DNA of 64,000 nucleotides from Roseateles toxinivorans (lineage in GTDB: Bacteria; Pseudomonadota; Gammaproteobacteria; Burkholderiales; Burkholderiaceae_C), in assembly GCF_004362525.1 (NCBI RefSeq), contig NZ_SNXS01000003.1, positions 558,001 through 622,000 on the forward strand. The letters are read 5' to 3'. A program made the translations under genes and the position numbers. Positions 1 through 8,605 of this stretch are shown here, one piece after another. How positions within the stretch are numbered: the first letter of the stretch is position 1; the number at the start of each line of letters is the position of its first letter. The notes under the pieces are model-generated. The model ran no database searches. It was not told the origin of the DNA and saw only the letters and a list, made by a program, of their open reading frames with translations.

Positions 1-1
1 C

Positions 2-379
2 GTGGGCTTGGCAATGCTGGCCTTCAGCTGGCTGGGCCTGTGGCTGTATCGCCGCTGTGGCTGGATCGCCGAACGCCTGCCCCGGCCGCTGCTGTGGGCC
101 CTGAGCCTGATGACCTTCTCTGGCTGGGTGGCCACGATCGCCGGCTGGTACGTGACCGAGATCGGCCGCCAGCCCTTCATCGTCTACGGCCTGCTGCGCA
201 CCGCCGATGTGGCATCCAAGACGCCGGCCGCGATGATTGCCACCACCCTGGTCGGCTACCTGATCATGTATGCGCTGCTGATCGTCGCCTATGTGATGGT
301 GGTCAAGCGCATGGCCGAAAAGTCACCGCTACCCGCACCGCAAGTGCCCGGTCTGATGGATCAAGGAGTCGCAGCATGA
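2..379 (+). CDS. cydA: Cytochrome bd-type (CIO) ubiquinol oxidase subunit I, C-terminal part
   Basis: This is the C-terminal 125 residues of a quinol oxidase subunit I; the rest lies left of the window. Three membrane helices are visible. Between the first two is the motif GRQPFIVYGLLRT, which follows the GRQPW signature of the family, and the YGLLRT form is that of the cyanide-insensitive (CIO) branch rather than E. coli CydA. The subunit oxidises ubiquinol and carries the haems of the oxygen-reducing site in the inner membrane. Its stop overlaps the start of subunit II by four bases (ATGA), so the two are translationally coupled. Family assignment is secure; the CIO subtype is inferred from this short tail and the length of subunit II. 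Confidence 0.93.
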   Translation: MGLAMLAFSWLGLWLYRRCGWIAERLPRPLLWALSLMTFSGWVATIAGWYVTEIGRQPFIVYGLLRTADVASKTPAAMIATTLVGYLIMYALLIVAYVMVVKRMAEKSPLPAPQVPGLMDQGVAA

Positions 380-1371
380 ACGCACAGGAATGGCTGCCGC
401 TGGTCTTCATGGCCCTGATGGGCCTGGCCATGCTGGCCTATGTGATTCTGGACGGCTATGACCTCGGCGTGGGCATGCTGATGGCCCGCGCCGATGATGC
501 GCACAAGGACCGAATGGTTGCCTCGATCGGCCCGTTCTGGGATGCCAACGAGACCTGGCTGGTGCTGGGCGTGGGCATCATGCTGATTGCCTTCCCGAAA
601 GCCCACGGCATCGTGCTCGGCGCGCTGTACCTGCCGGTGGCCGCCATGCTGCTCGGCCTGACCCTGCGCGGCGTGGCCTTCGAGTTCCGCGCCAAGGCGG
701 CCGACGAGCACAAGCGGCTGTGGAACCGACTGTTCACGGCCGGATCAGGTCTTGCCGCGCTGTCCCAGGGCTGGATGCTGGCGCGCTACATCACCGCCTT
801 CCAGGAGGGCTGGCAGTACACCCTGTTCGCCGCCTGCATCGCGCTGTCGCTGGCCGCCGCCTATGTCCTGATGGGTGCCTGCTGGCTGATCATGAAGGGC
901 GAACACGAGCTGCAGCGCGACGCCGTGCGCTGGGCCAAGCGCGCCTGGCCGCTGATGTGTCTGGGCCTGGTGGCGATCTCGCTGGCCACGCCCTGGGTCA
1001 GCCCCACGGTGCGCGACAAATGGTTCCGCCTGCCCGAGTTCATCGCCCTGCTGCCGATTCCGCTGATGAGCGGGCTGGCCCTGCTGGCGCTGCGCGGGCT
1101 GCTCAACTCATCGCGCATCCTGGGCAAGCTGTGCTGGCTGCCGTTCGCCCTGCTGGTGTGCGTGTTCCTGCTCGGCGCCCTGGGCCTGGCCTACAGCATC
1201 TTCCCCTACGTGGTGATGGACCGCATGACGCTGTGGCAGGCGGCCAGCGCCACCAGCTCGCTGCAGATCATCGCCGTCGGCTGCGCCCTCGCCGTGCCGG
1301 CCATCATCGGCTATACGATCTTTGCCTATCGGGTGTTCTGGGGCAAGGCGACGGACTTGAAGTACGCCTAG
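376..1371 (+). CDS. cydB: Cytochrome bd-type (CIO) ubiquinol oxidase subunit II
   Basis: A 331-residue integral membrane protein with about eight hydrophobic segments. The N-terminal part has the family signature LDGYDLGVGM followed by IGPFWDANETWLV, both diagnostic of CydB/CioB. The length is closer to CioB (about 335) than to E. coli CydB (379). With subunit I it forms the terminal oxidase that reduces oxygen to water without pumping protons. The start at 376 is used because it gives the ATGA overlap with subunit I; the open frame upstream is only the frame-shifted shadow of cydA. No cydX-like small subunit follows. The stop overlaps the stop of the convergent gene by three bases. Confidence 0.95.
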   Translation: MNAQEWLPLVFMALMGLAMLAYVILDGYDLGVGMLMARADDAHKDRMVASIGPFWDANETWLVLGVGIMLIAFPKAHGIVLGALYLPVAAMLLGLTLRGVAFEFRAKAADEHKRLWNRLFTAGSGLAALSQGWMLARYITAFQEGWQYTLFAACIALSLAAAYVLMGACWLIMKGEHELQRDAVRWAKRAWPLMCLGLVAISLATPWVSPTVRDKWFRLPEFIALLPIPLMSGLALLALRGLLNSSRILGKLCWLPFALLVCVFLLGALGLAYSIFPYVVMDRMTLWQAASATSSLQIIAVGCALAVPAIIGYTIFAYRVFWGKATDLKYA

Positions 1372-2753
1372 CCTATCTTTGATGCCAACACCGCCAGGGT
1401 GCTGGACAGCGTGGACTGCACCGCGATCGGCACAAACGGGTTGGCGTCCAGCTCCTGCACCATCGCGTCGCTTTTCAGAAAGCGCTGGTACTTCGCGATG
1501 ATGTCGCGGGCCTCGTCGTGATGGCGCTTCTTGGCTGCCGGGTCCGCGCTGTTCAGCGCGGCGTCCAGCGCGTCGTTCAGCGACTCGTCGAACACCTCCA
1601 GCACCTGGTCAAGCTTGCGCACGCCCTTGGCCACCTCGGGCAGCACGGTGTGATCCTTGTAGGCCTCCAGGATTGCCTTTTCGAGCTTCTGCAGCTCGCC
1701 CTGGATCTTCTTGCGCGTGGCGCCCCAGGCCAGGCGCGTCTGGGTGTAGACGATGGCCGGGGCGATGGTGAGCTTGGTCGACGGGGCCGGAGGTTCTGAC
1801 GAGTCTGGCTCGGCCAGCAGGTCCTCGGCTTCATCGAGCAGGCGATTGGCGGCGTCCCACTCGCGCTTGCGCGACAGGGCACCTGCCTCGCTGACCTTCA
1901 GCCGCGCCGCCTCGGCCGACGGATGGGCCGACTTGAGCTTGGGCATCAAGGCCTCGAGGCGGGCCTTGAACGCTGCCGCGTGATCGGGCTCCTCGACTGA
2001 GGGCAGCGGCGGCGCCTGCGGAATGTCCGGCTCGTCGCCCGGCACGTCCTGATCGGCGCCTTCCTCTTCGCCATCCGCATCCTCGCCATCATCGCCGCGC
2101 ACCTTCACCTTCAGCCGCAGCTCGGTCTGGTCCAGCAGGGCCTGGCGCAGCCGCTTGGCCAGACCCGCCGCCTGACTCTGCACGACGAAGGTCAGCACCT
2201 TGTCTTCCAGCATGCACTCGGCGGCGATGTACTTGGCCCCGCCCTTGGCATCCACCGCCTCGGCCAGCAGCTTGCGGCGGGCGGGGGCGATGGGGCGGCG
2301 CATGATCAGCAGCGCGGTGTTCTTGCCCGCCGTGCAGATCAGCGCGTGCATGGTCACATCGCCCTTGCGCAGCTCGCGCACCAGCGGAATCATCTTCTTG
2401 GTCAGCAGGACGGGGGTGTCTTCCTCCTCGTCGCCACCGGTGTCGGCTGCGGCCTTGATCGCGGCCTCGGCGATCTTCAGCTGCTCCTCGGCCACCTCCA
2501 GCAGCGCGTAGAGCTTGTCCTTGACCTCGCCGAAGACCTTGTCGCCCAGCTCCTTCTTGCGCTTGGCCAGTGCGATGACCTGTTTCTTGATCAGCTCGAC
2601 CAGGTCTTCGAGCGCGTCCAGCCGCGGCTCCGGTTTGGCGATGTCGGTCTTGTCCGCCTTGGCCAGTGCCTTGACCAGCGGGCCGTCGTCCAGCTCGAGC
2701 TTGAGCTTCTTGGTGAAGGCGGTCCAGTTGGAATCGGTCAGTTTTTCAGCCAT
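1368..2753 (-). CDS. Hypothetical acidic, coiled-coil-rich protein in a chaperone/patatin cluster
   Basis: A 461-residue soluble protein with no signal peptide or membrane helix. The first 100 residues and the last 150 are charged and helix-rich, probably coiled coil. A linker near residues 220-260 is rich in Asp, Glu and Pro. The C-terminus ends with the segment LDANPFVPIAVQSTL, which looks like a small conserved module, but I cannot name the family. The start at 2753 (MAEKLTD) is preferred over an upstream frame start because a GAGG-type site precedes it and it begins 10 bases after the upstream stop. It is the last gene of a minus-strand run after the chaperone-like and patatin-like genes, so it may be a secreted partner or a helper of them. 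Function unknown. Confidence 0.8.
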   Translation of the reverse strand: MAEKLTDSNWTAFTKKLKLELDDGPLVKALAKADKTDIAKPEPRLDALEDLVELIKKQVIALAKRKKELGDKVFGEVKDKLYALLEVAEEQLKIAEAAIKAAADTGGDEEEDTPVLLTKKMIPLVRELRKGDVTMHALICTAGKNTALLIMRRPIAPARRKLLAEAVDAKGGAKYIAAECMLEDKVLTFVVQSQAAGLAKRLRQALLDQTELRLKVKVRGDDGEDADGEEEGADQDVPGDEPDIPQAPPLPSVEEPDHAAAFKARLEALMPKLKSAHPSAEAARLKVSEAGALSRKREWDAANRLLDEAEDLLAEPDSSEPPAPSTKLTIAPAIVYTQTRLAWGATRKKIQGELQKLEKAILEAYKDHTVLPEVAKGVRKLDQVLEVFDESLNDALDAALNSADPAAKKRHHDEARDIIAKYQRFLKSDAMVQELDANPFVPIAVQSTLSSTLAVLASKIG

Positions 2754-2763
2754 CGCGCGGCCC

Positions 2764-3180
2764 TCAGCTGGCCTCGGCCGCGGCGTCACCGCCGAAGCCG
2801 AGTTCTTCGCGCACCAGATTGCTCTGCGCAGCCAGCGCCTCGATCAGGCTGCCGAGCGCCGCGCCGCTCATGCCCTCGATAGGCACGCGCCCCCACAGCA
2901 CGAGGGTGCCGGCCGCGTCGCAAGACACACGGAACGGCGCCAGCGGGCTGTCGTAGAAATTGCGGCGCATCAGCCACAGCACCAGGCCGTAGTCGAGGTT
3001 GGCCGGCAGCGGCATCACCGGGGCCACCAGCATCAGCGAGTACTCGTCCTCGGCAAACAGGATCACTGTGCTGTCGTCGCCAATCGTCAGCTCCAGGCTG
3101 CCCGACGCGTCGGCCGGCAGCTCGGCCACGCCCAGCGTCTTGGCCAGATCGGCATAAAGGGTCTCGGTGCTTTTGAACAT
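2764..3180 (-). CDS. CesT/Tir-type secretion chaperone-like protein
   Basis: A 138-residue acidic protein with the pattern of the CesT class of type III secretion chaperones. After an N-terminal helix comes a strand pair around LELTIGDDSTVILFAED, then hydrophobic strands, a central helix (LVLWLMRRNFY) that corresponds to the LLxxN helix of the family, a strand pair near VLWGRVP, and a final amphipathic helix. Such chaperones dimerise and bind the first 50-100 residues of one effector. The gene lies 20 bases downstream of the patatin-like gene, as SpcU lies next to the ExoU phospholipase effector of Pseudomonas. The fold call is by pattern only and no secretion apparatus is encoded in the window. 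Confidence 0.7.
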   Translation of the reverse strand: MFKSTETLYADLAKTLGVAELPADASGSLELTIGDDSTVILFAEDEYSLMLVAPVMPLPANLDYGLVLWLMRRNFYDSPLAPFRVSCDAAGTLVLWGRVPIEGMSGAALGSLIEALAAQSNLVREELGFGGDAAAEAS

Positions 3181-3200
3181 GGGTGTGTCCTTGGGTAGGC

Positions 3201-5315
3201 TCAGCGAATGAAGCGCCGCTGGAGCTGCTGCGCGAATGCCTTGTGGCCGCGCTTGGGCAGGCGGCGGTCGGGCTTGTCGAGAAAGTGATCGATGGCGATC
3301 TGCAGCGCGCCATTCACATCATCGATCTCCTGCGCGCCACGCAACAGGCCTTCGACGATGCGCAGGGTCTCGATGCCGGCGCCGCCCTCGGGCTCCTGCT
3401 TCATCTTCGGATAGACGAGATCCTTCAGGATGTTCTGCGCCTGGTTGCGGGCCTTCACCGCGTCGGCCACGGCATAGGTGGCGGCCAGCGCGTCGCTCTT
3501 CATGCCACCCTTGCGCGCGGCCGCGAACAGATTGTCCAGGCCCTCGATCTTGTTGATCTCGCGGGCCACATAGCCCTGGTAGTCCACATCCTTGCCGGCC
3601 AGCGTGTCGAACTCGGCAATGGCCAATGCGGCGCCCGGGTCTAGCAGCACGCGGGCAATCTGGCTGTCCTTCTTGGCGTGTTCCGTCTTCACCGCCTGTT
3701 GCAGCGTGGCCAGCAGTGTGGCCACCCGCTCGCGGAACACCACCGCCTGCGCCGCGCCCTCAAACCCGCCCTGGGCCAGCACCCGCAGCTCGGCCAGCGG
3801 GATCGACACGAACATCTGCGCGTCGGAGGCGAACTCGCGCGTCCGCGGCTTTCCGGCCCGCTCGATCTGGTCGTTGGTCGCGGTCTCGGTCTTGTCCTGG
3901 TACTTGAGCTTGGCTTCCATCGACAGGCCGAAGTTCAGGGTGCCGCCGCGCATATCGGCGTCGGGGTCGACCTTGCGCTTCCAGGGCTTGAGCTTCTGGC
4001 GCTGGTACCACTTCATCTTCTTGGGCTCTATCGTCAGCGGCACCTCGACGATCTCTTCCGGCCGGTCGCTCACCACCCGGTTCTTCGCATACTCGGCGCC
4101 AGCGTTCTCGGACCCGACGAACCAGTCCTGCAGCCGTGCCGTCAGGCCCTGCGTCGGCGCGACGGTGCCCTTCAGCAGGTCCTTGCTGGCGCCGCCTTCG
4201 TCTTCGAACACAAAGGTCATGCCGCGGCCCTCGGGTATCGGGTCCAGCTCGCGCTCCCGGCCCAGACTCGACGAGGTCGGCGTGTTGTTCATCACCCCGC
4301 CGTCGATGAAGCGCACCTTCAGGCCGATGGACAGCGTGATGTCCACCGGCTTGAATGCCGCCGGAAACGAGGCCGAGGCATGCACCGCCACCGCCACCGC
4401 CAGATCGGGCTCGCTGTCGGCGTCGAACACATAGAGCTGGCCGGTCTCGTTCTGGTTCTCGAAGCCCTTCTGCGATGACTTGTCTATGGTGCCCAGCTCG
4501 GTGGTGTAGGTGCCGGTGATCACCACCTCCTTGACCGCCGGAATCGCCTTGGCGAGCTTACGCAAGTCCATGAAGGTGGGGCCACGTTTTGCCAGCGCCT
4601 CGGCCACCTCGCCCACACCGTCATCGGGTTTGGTGCCGGTCTTTTCGCACTGCATCATGTATTCGTGGATGCGCTTGCGCAGCGTGTCGTCCAGCACCTT
4701 GCCGACCACCGTCTCCAGGCCCTGGCCGGTCAGCGGGTTCAAGGTGCCCCCGGTGAACTTGTTCTTCAGCGCGGCGCCCAGCAGGCCCAGCGTGCTGCCG
4801 CCGCTGCCCTCGGTGATGGCATCGGTGGTGGAATCGTCGTTGGCTATCCGAGTGAACTCTTCGGCGGTGATGCCCGCAGCGATCAAGGCCGCCGTCATCG
4901 ACCCTACCGAGGCCCCGGCGATCTTCTTCGCGTCGCGCAGCACGCCGCTGTCCTGCAGCGCCTTGATGGCGCCGGGCAGCGCCGCGCCCTTGGCGCCCCC
5001 ACCCGAAAACGTGATCTCGTGCACCGGCGGTGGCGGCGCCGTGTAGACCGTGCCGCCGCCCGGCTTGCGCGACACGGCGATCTTCTTCTTGCCGCCGAGG
5101 TCAAATTCGTCAGGCCGCAACACCGGTGGCGGCTGGATGCGCCCGCCCGAGCGCTGCCGGGTCTGCGTGATCTGCACGCCGCCCGAGGGCCGGGGGATGT
5201 CCTTGGACACGGTGGCGAAGCGCACCTGCTTGTTCGTCGGGCTGGGCGTGGCCCGTGGCACGCTCACGCCGAGCACGCGCTTGAGCCATTGGTCTTGAGT
5301 CAGGCTGTCGGGCAT
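3201..5315 (-). CDS. Patatin-like phospholipase, candidate secreted effector
   Basis: A 704-residue protein with a patatin domain at about residues 98-360. The oxyanion loop GGGAKG is at 105-110, the nucleophile elbow GASVG at 134-138 gives Ser136, and the dyad aspartate is Asp338 in DGG (338-340), so the Ser-Asp catalytic dyad is intact. It should hydrolyse acyl esters of phospholipids. The first 95 residues are Pro/Arg/Gly-rich and low in structure with no signal peptide, and the last 340 residues are helix-rich and unassigned. A disordered N-terminus, central patatin domain and long C-terminal helical part match the layout of ExoU-type effectors, and a CesT-like chaperone gene follows directly. 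It could equally be a cytoplasmic lipase. Confidence 0.88.
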   Translation of the reverse strand: MPDSLTQDQWLKRVLGVSVPRATPSPTNKQVRFATVSKDIPRPSGGVQITQTRQRSGGRIQPPPVLRPDEFDLGGKKKIAVSRKPGGGTVYTAPPPPVHEITFSGGGAKGAALPGAIKALQDSGVLRDAKKIAGASVGSMTAALIAAGITAEEFTRIANDDSTTDAITEGSGGSTLGLLGAALKNKFTGGTLNPLTGQGLETVVGKVLDDTLRKRIHEYMMQCEKTGTKPDDGVGEVAEALAKRGPTFMDLRKLAKAIPAVKEVVITGTYTTELGTIDKSSQKGFENQNETGQLYVFDADSEPDLAVAVAVHASASFPAAFKPVDITLSIGLKVRFIDGGVMNNTPTSSSLGRERELDPIPEGRGMTFVFEDEGGASKDLLKGTVAPTQGLTARLQDWFVGSENAGAEYAKNRVVSDRPEEIVEVPLTIEPKKMKWYQRQKLKPWKRKVDPDADMRGGTLNFGLSMEAKLKYQDKTETATNDQIERAGKPRTREFASDAQMFVSIPLAELRVLAQGGFEGAAQAVVFRERVATLLATLQQAVKTEHAKKDSQIARVLLDPGAALAIAEFDTLAGKDVDYQGYVAREINKIEGLDNLFAAARKGGMKSDALAATYAVADAVKARNQAQNILKDLVYPKMKQEPEGGAGIETLRIVEGLLRGAQEIDDVNGALQIAIDHFLDKPDRRLPKRGHKAFAQQLQRRFIR

Positions 5316-5441
5316 GGCAGGGGATCCGCTGAGGGTTGGCGACGACGAAGTGGGGGCGGCTCGTTTCGATCGCCGAGCCGGCTGGCATTGTCTGCGCCGA
5401 GCTGGCGCTTGCCAAGGGGCGTTTGCCCTGCTTGTGCGGCG

Positions 5442-6824
5442 TCAGTACAGCCGTATCGCCATGTCGAATTGCCAGGTCCGGCGGATCTCGACCACATCGT
5501 ATTCGCGGGCCAGGGCGGGCTGGAACGGCGGATAGTTGGCCTGGCTGTGCACGATGCGCCGTATCGCTTCGTCGATGGCCGGCACGCCGCTGGAGCGCAC
5601 GAAGCTCACCGATTCCACCGAGCCGTCACTGCGCACGGCCACCGTCACCACCGGGTCGGTGTGGGGCTGCCTGGCCGCCTCGCGGACCATGTCGAAGGTC
5701 ATGTTCAGCTGGATCTTGCGGCTCCAGGTCTCGGCGTACTGGACGAGTTCCGCGTTGGCATCGCTGCGCCCGAACAGCCGGCCCCGGCGCGCGCTGCTCA
5801 CCGTCGGAGACTGGCGTGCCGCAGCCGTGGCCGCATCACGCCGGGCGGCCTCCTCGTCCAGCTGTCGCCCGATCGCTCGCAGCCTGGCCTCGCGCGCCTC
5901 CACCGCCTGTGCAGCCTCCAGCCTGGCGGCCTCGACCCTCGCCGCCTCCCTGCGAATGGCGTCCTGCCGCGCCGCTTCTTGTCGCGCCGCCTCCTTCCGC
6001 GCCGCCTCTTGCCGTGCCGTCTCCTGTCGCGCGATTTCCTGCCGTGCCGCTTCCTGCCTGATGGACGCCTGGCGTTCGGCCTCCAGCCGCGCAGCCTCCA
6101 GCTTCTCGGCCTGCAGCTGTGCCTCCCGTTGGGCCTCGCGCCTGACGCGCTCAAGCTCGGCCTGTGCGGCGGCCTCCTGGAGCAGGGCCTTGTCGGCCTG
6201 CGGAGTCGATGCGCTCGACGCCGCGGCGATGGCGGGCGTTGGCACCGCAGGCGCGGCGGGCACCGCCCATTTGGCTTCTTCGGATCGGGTCACTGCAATG
6301 GCCACTGCCGCTGGTTCGGGGGCGGGCGGGGGCGCAGCATCGACGGGCGCCTCGGCTCGTGGTGACGCCACAGGCGGGGCCGCCGTGGTGGGTGCAGCGG
6401 CCGAGCTTGTTGAGGTCACGGATGGCAGCGCGGAGGGCGCCGGCGCGACCGGGGCCACCGGCGGGGTAGGCGCCATCAGCGCTGGCGCGTCGGCCACCGT
6501 CGGCTCGACCCGGGCCTGCGGTGCCGGCTGCTCCGCTGCGACCCGCGGCGGAACAAGCCTCACGCGCAGCTCGGGCGCCTCGGCCCGTCGCTCCTGCCAG
6601 GGCAGCGCCAGGCCCGGCAAGCCCAGGCCCTGGCCGCCCAGGGTCAGGCTCAGCAGCAGTGCGTGAACCAGCAGCGACAGCAGCAGCGCAAGCGCAGGCC
6701 GCTTGCGCTCGGCGCCCGGCCGCCGGCTCTGGGCCAGGGCCTGCGGCGAGATCTCGGGTTCGGCCACGCTCAAGCGCGGGGCTCCGCTGCTGTGGCCAGC
6801 CGGCACGGGGCGTGACCTCGCCAA
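5442..6824 (-). CDS. TonB C-terminal domain protein with long Ala/Glu/Arg coiled coil
   Basis: A 460-residue protein. One membrane helix lies near residues 43-60 (LLLSLLVHALLLSLTL), followed by a Pro/Ala-rich spacer to about 190, then a helical stretch rich in repeated RQEAARQE-type units, and a C-terminal TonB-like domain over the last 90 residues (VVTVAVRSDGSVESVSF ... YPPF). The layout is that of an energy transducer of the TonB/TolA class, with the periplasmic tip contacting an outer-membrane partner. No exbB/exbD gene is beside it. The only upstream start in frame is TTG at 6824 without a clear ribosome site, so the true N-terminus may differ. It lies 126 bases upstream of the patatin gene on the same strand; a TonB-dependent receptor is encoded at 32482-35241. 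Confidence 0.82.
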   Translation of the reverse strand: MARSRPVPAGHSSGAPRLSVAEPEISPQALAQSRRPGAERKRPALALLLSLLVHALLLSLTLGGQGLGLPGLALPWQERRAEAPELRVRLVPPRVAAEQPAPQARVEPTVADAPALMAPTPPVAPVAPAPSALPSVTSTSSAAAPTTAAPPVASPRAEAPVDAAPPPAPEPAAVAIAVTRSEEAKWAVPAAPAVPTPAIAAASSASTPQADKALLQEAAAQAELERVRREAQREAQLQAEKLEAARLEAERQASIRQEAARQEIARQETARQEAARKEAARQEAARQDAIRREAARVEAARLEAAQAVEAREARLRAIGRQLDEEAARRDAATAAARQSPTVSSARRGRLFGRSDANAELVQYAETWSRKIQLNMTFDMVREAARQPHTDPVVTVAVRSDGSVESVSFVRSSGVPAIDEAIRRIVHSQANYPPFQPALAREYDVVEIRRTWQFDMAIRLY

Positions 6825-7030
6825 AGCATCTCGGAGGCATTTGTGAACCGCATCCGCCTATTGTCTTATCCAAACAGGCAAATCCTGCCCCCAAGAGCTC
6901 AAGATCTCGAAAACGCCATGGGCCCGGCTCATCAGCCAATAGGACGAACCGGCCCAGCGCGTCTTGATGCCCGCCAAGGCCCATGCTAGCCTGACCCGGT
7001 GGCGCAATGACGAGTCTTGAGGAACTGCCG

Positions 7031-8101
7031 ATGTTTGCTGTCAAGGTCGGATCGAATGAATTCATCTGCACGCGCACGGTGAAGCTGCTCGGCTCGAAGT
7101 ATCTGAACGTCTCCGATGCCGAATGCACCGTGGTGGTCCCGCTGGGCGTGTCCTCCGACTCCAAGGCCGTGAAGACGCTGCTGCCGATGTTCGAGAAGGC
7201 CTTGGCAGTGTCCGAGAAACGTTCCGAGAACTTCATCATCGAGATCCAGAAGCAGAGCGCCGCGCTGGAGAAGATGGTGGCTAGCTTCAACGCCAGGCCA
7301 GCGGCCGAGCGCACCCAGAAGGGCTACGACAGCCTGATCGCCTTCGTGAAACGCGAGAACGACCAGATCGCCACGCTGTGGAAGCGCTGGTGCGAGAACC
7401 AGGCCAAGACGATCGCCAGCGACGCGCTGGAGGCCTGCGTCAAGTCGGCCACCGACAAGGGCGTCAAGGAGCTGGCGGCGGCCAAGAAGGCGGCCGTCGG
7501 CAAGGTCTCGCAATTGCCCCTGTTCCAGATCATCGGTGGCGTGTTGGCCATCGCGGTGGCCGGCACCGCTCCGGCGCTTGCCCTTGGCGCGGCCAAGCTG
7601 GGCCTGGCCCTGGTGGACAGGTTTCAAAGCACGCAGAAGGCGCTGCAGCTCTACTCCGACGCAGAGAAGCAGGTGCGCCGCGACATCGAAGCCTTTGGCG
7701 ATGCGGTGGAGGCACTGAAGGCAAGGATCGAGCGGGTGGATGCGCACCGCACCACGCTGGAGACGATGATCATCGGCAATACCCAGGAGGCGCAGGAGAT
7801 GCGGCGCAAGGTGGCCGCGATGAAGTCTTCGTCTTCGGGCAGCGCGGGCAAGGACATCGCCACCCTGGAGGCCTCCCTGGCCAGGACGCTGACCGACTCT
7901 CGGCAACTGGCCAGCCAGATCATCGACCCGGCGCCCCTGCAAGCCAGCCTCAAGGCGATTTCCTCCGAGCAGCTCAAGATGGCAACCCACGTCAAGGCTG
8001 CGACGGCGAAGACCGACGCCGCGACCAAGGACCTGCTGCCCTTGCTGAAGACGGTCAAGGAGACCGGCGACATCCTGAAAGGCCTGGCGGAATCGGCCTA
8101 G
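7031..8101 (+). CDS. Hypothetical protein, helical with a central hydrophobic segment
   Basis: A 356-residue protein of unknown family. After a short N-terminal strand-rich part it is almost wholly helical. Residues about 170-202 form a hydrophobic, Gly/Ala-rich hairpin-like stretch (IIGGVLAIAVAGTAPALALG), flanked on both sides by charged coiled-coil segments of about 100 and 140 residues. No signal peptide is seen. This coil-hydrophobic-coil layout recalls alpha-helical pore-forming proteins or type III translocators, but that is only architecture. The start at 7031 is chosen over ATG 7007 because a GAGGA site (7019-7023) sits seven bases before it. It is divergent from the TonB/patatin run. 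Confidence 0.75.
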   Translation: MFAVKVGSNEFICTRTVKLLGSKYLNVSDAECTVVVPLGVSSDSKAVKTLLPMFEKALAVSEKRSENFIIEIQKQSAALEKMVASFNARPAAERTQKGYDSLIAFVKRENDQIATLWKRWCENQAKTIASDALEACVKSATDKGVKELAAAKKAAVGKVSQLPLFQIIGGVLAIAVAGTAPALALGAAKLGLALVDRFQSTQKALQLYSDAEKQVRRDIEAFGDAVEALKARIERVDAHRTTLETMIIGNTQEAQEMRRKVAAMKSSSSGSAGKDIATLEASLARTLTDSRQLASQIIDPAPLQASLKAISSEQLKMATHVKAATAKTDAATKDLLPLLKTVKETGDILKGLAESA

Positions 8102-8260
8102 GGCCTGGCCGATTTGAGGCTTGGCCGGCACGCCTGCGCCGCCGCATCAGCAGCGTCAGGCCCGACAGTCCGGCGGCCAGGGCCCACCCGCTCGGGACTT
8201 CGGGCACCGGTGCCAGTGCATCAAAGCGCATCGCGCCAAACGTTCCGTCATCGCGCGACA
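8102..8260 (-). pseudogene. Remnant of a PEP-CTERM protein C-terminus
   Basis: On the minus strand an open frame contains PVPEVPSGWALAAGLSG followed closely by TLLMRRRRR. This has the order of a PEP-CTERM sorting tail: a VPE-type motif, a hydrophobic helix and an Arg cluster. The frame does not stop after the arginines but runs into the convergent gene, and upstream it has no signal peptide or recognisable domain and crosses a decayed intergenic repeat. It is best read as the broken end of a former exosortase substrate gene. A real short gene with a late stop cannot be excluded. Confidence 0.4.
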
Positions 8261-8277
8261 CATTTGGCGTCGCCCGC

Positions 8278-8330
8278 ACGGCCCTGCTGGGGACGATTGG
8301 CAAGGCCAGACGCGGGCCGATGCCGATCTC
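8278..8330 (+). repeat. Decayed intergenic repeat, copy A
   Basis: About 50 bases here align with 10832-10885. Both share the exact 13-mer GATTGGCAAGGCC (8295-8307 here) and similar flanks, GCCC-GCTGG before it and GCGGG-C-ATG-CCG after it, at roughly three quarters identity by eye. Both copies lie in non-coding gaps on either side of the FtsH-like gene. The rest of the 8102-8605 gap holds the PEP-CTERM remnant and no other gene that I can support. Confidence 0.45.
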
Positions 8331-8605
8331 GACTGGCGCGTTGTGGCCATGTGCATCGGCCTTGCTGTCCTCCGAGAGCCGCACGCTGCCACTTTGCGTG
8401 CCCCCCAAACGGCCGGCCGGCTGTTGCCTGCGTGGCTGCAAGCCTCGATCTGGCGGGGGATCGCGGGTCACCTCCCGCATTGACCGGCCCGGCGAGACCG
8501 TAGGCTAGGCCATCCTGTTCCAGTCATCGTTCCCTGCGCTTGTCTTCGCCCGGGCTCTGCAGTTGCACTTGTCCTTTGCCCACCATGGTTGAACCGAGGC
8601 CCCCG

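Noticed and set aside
5442-6824. TolA identity for the coiled-coil TonB-domain protein
   Set aside because: The long Ala/Glu helix fits TolA, but the C-terminal 90 residues follow the TonB_C pattern and no tolQ, tolR, tolB or pal is beside it.
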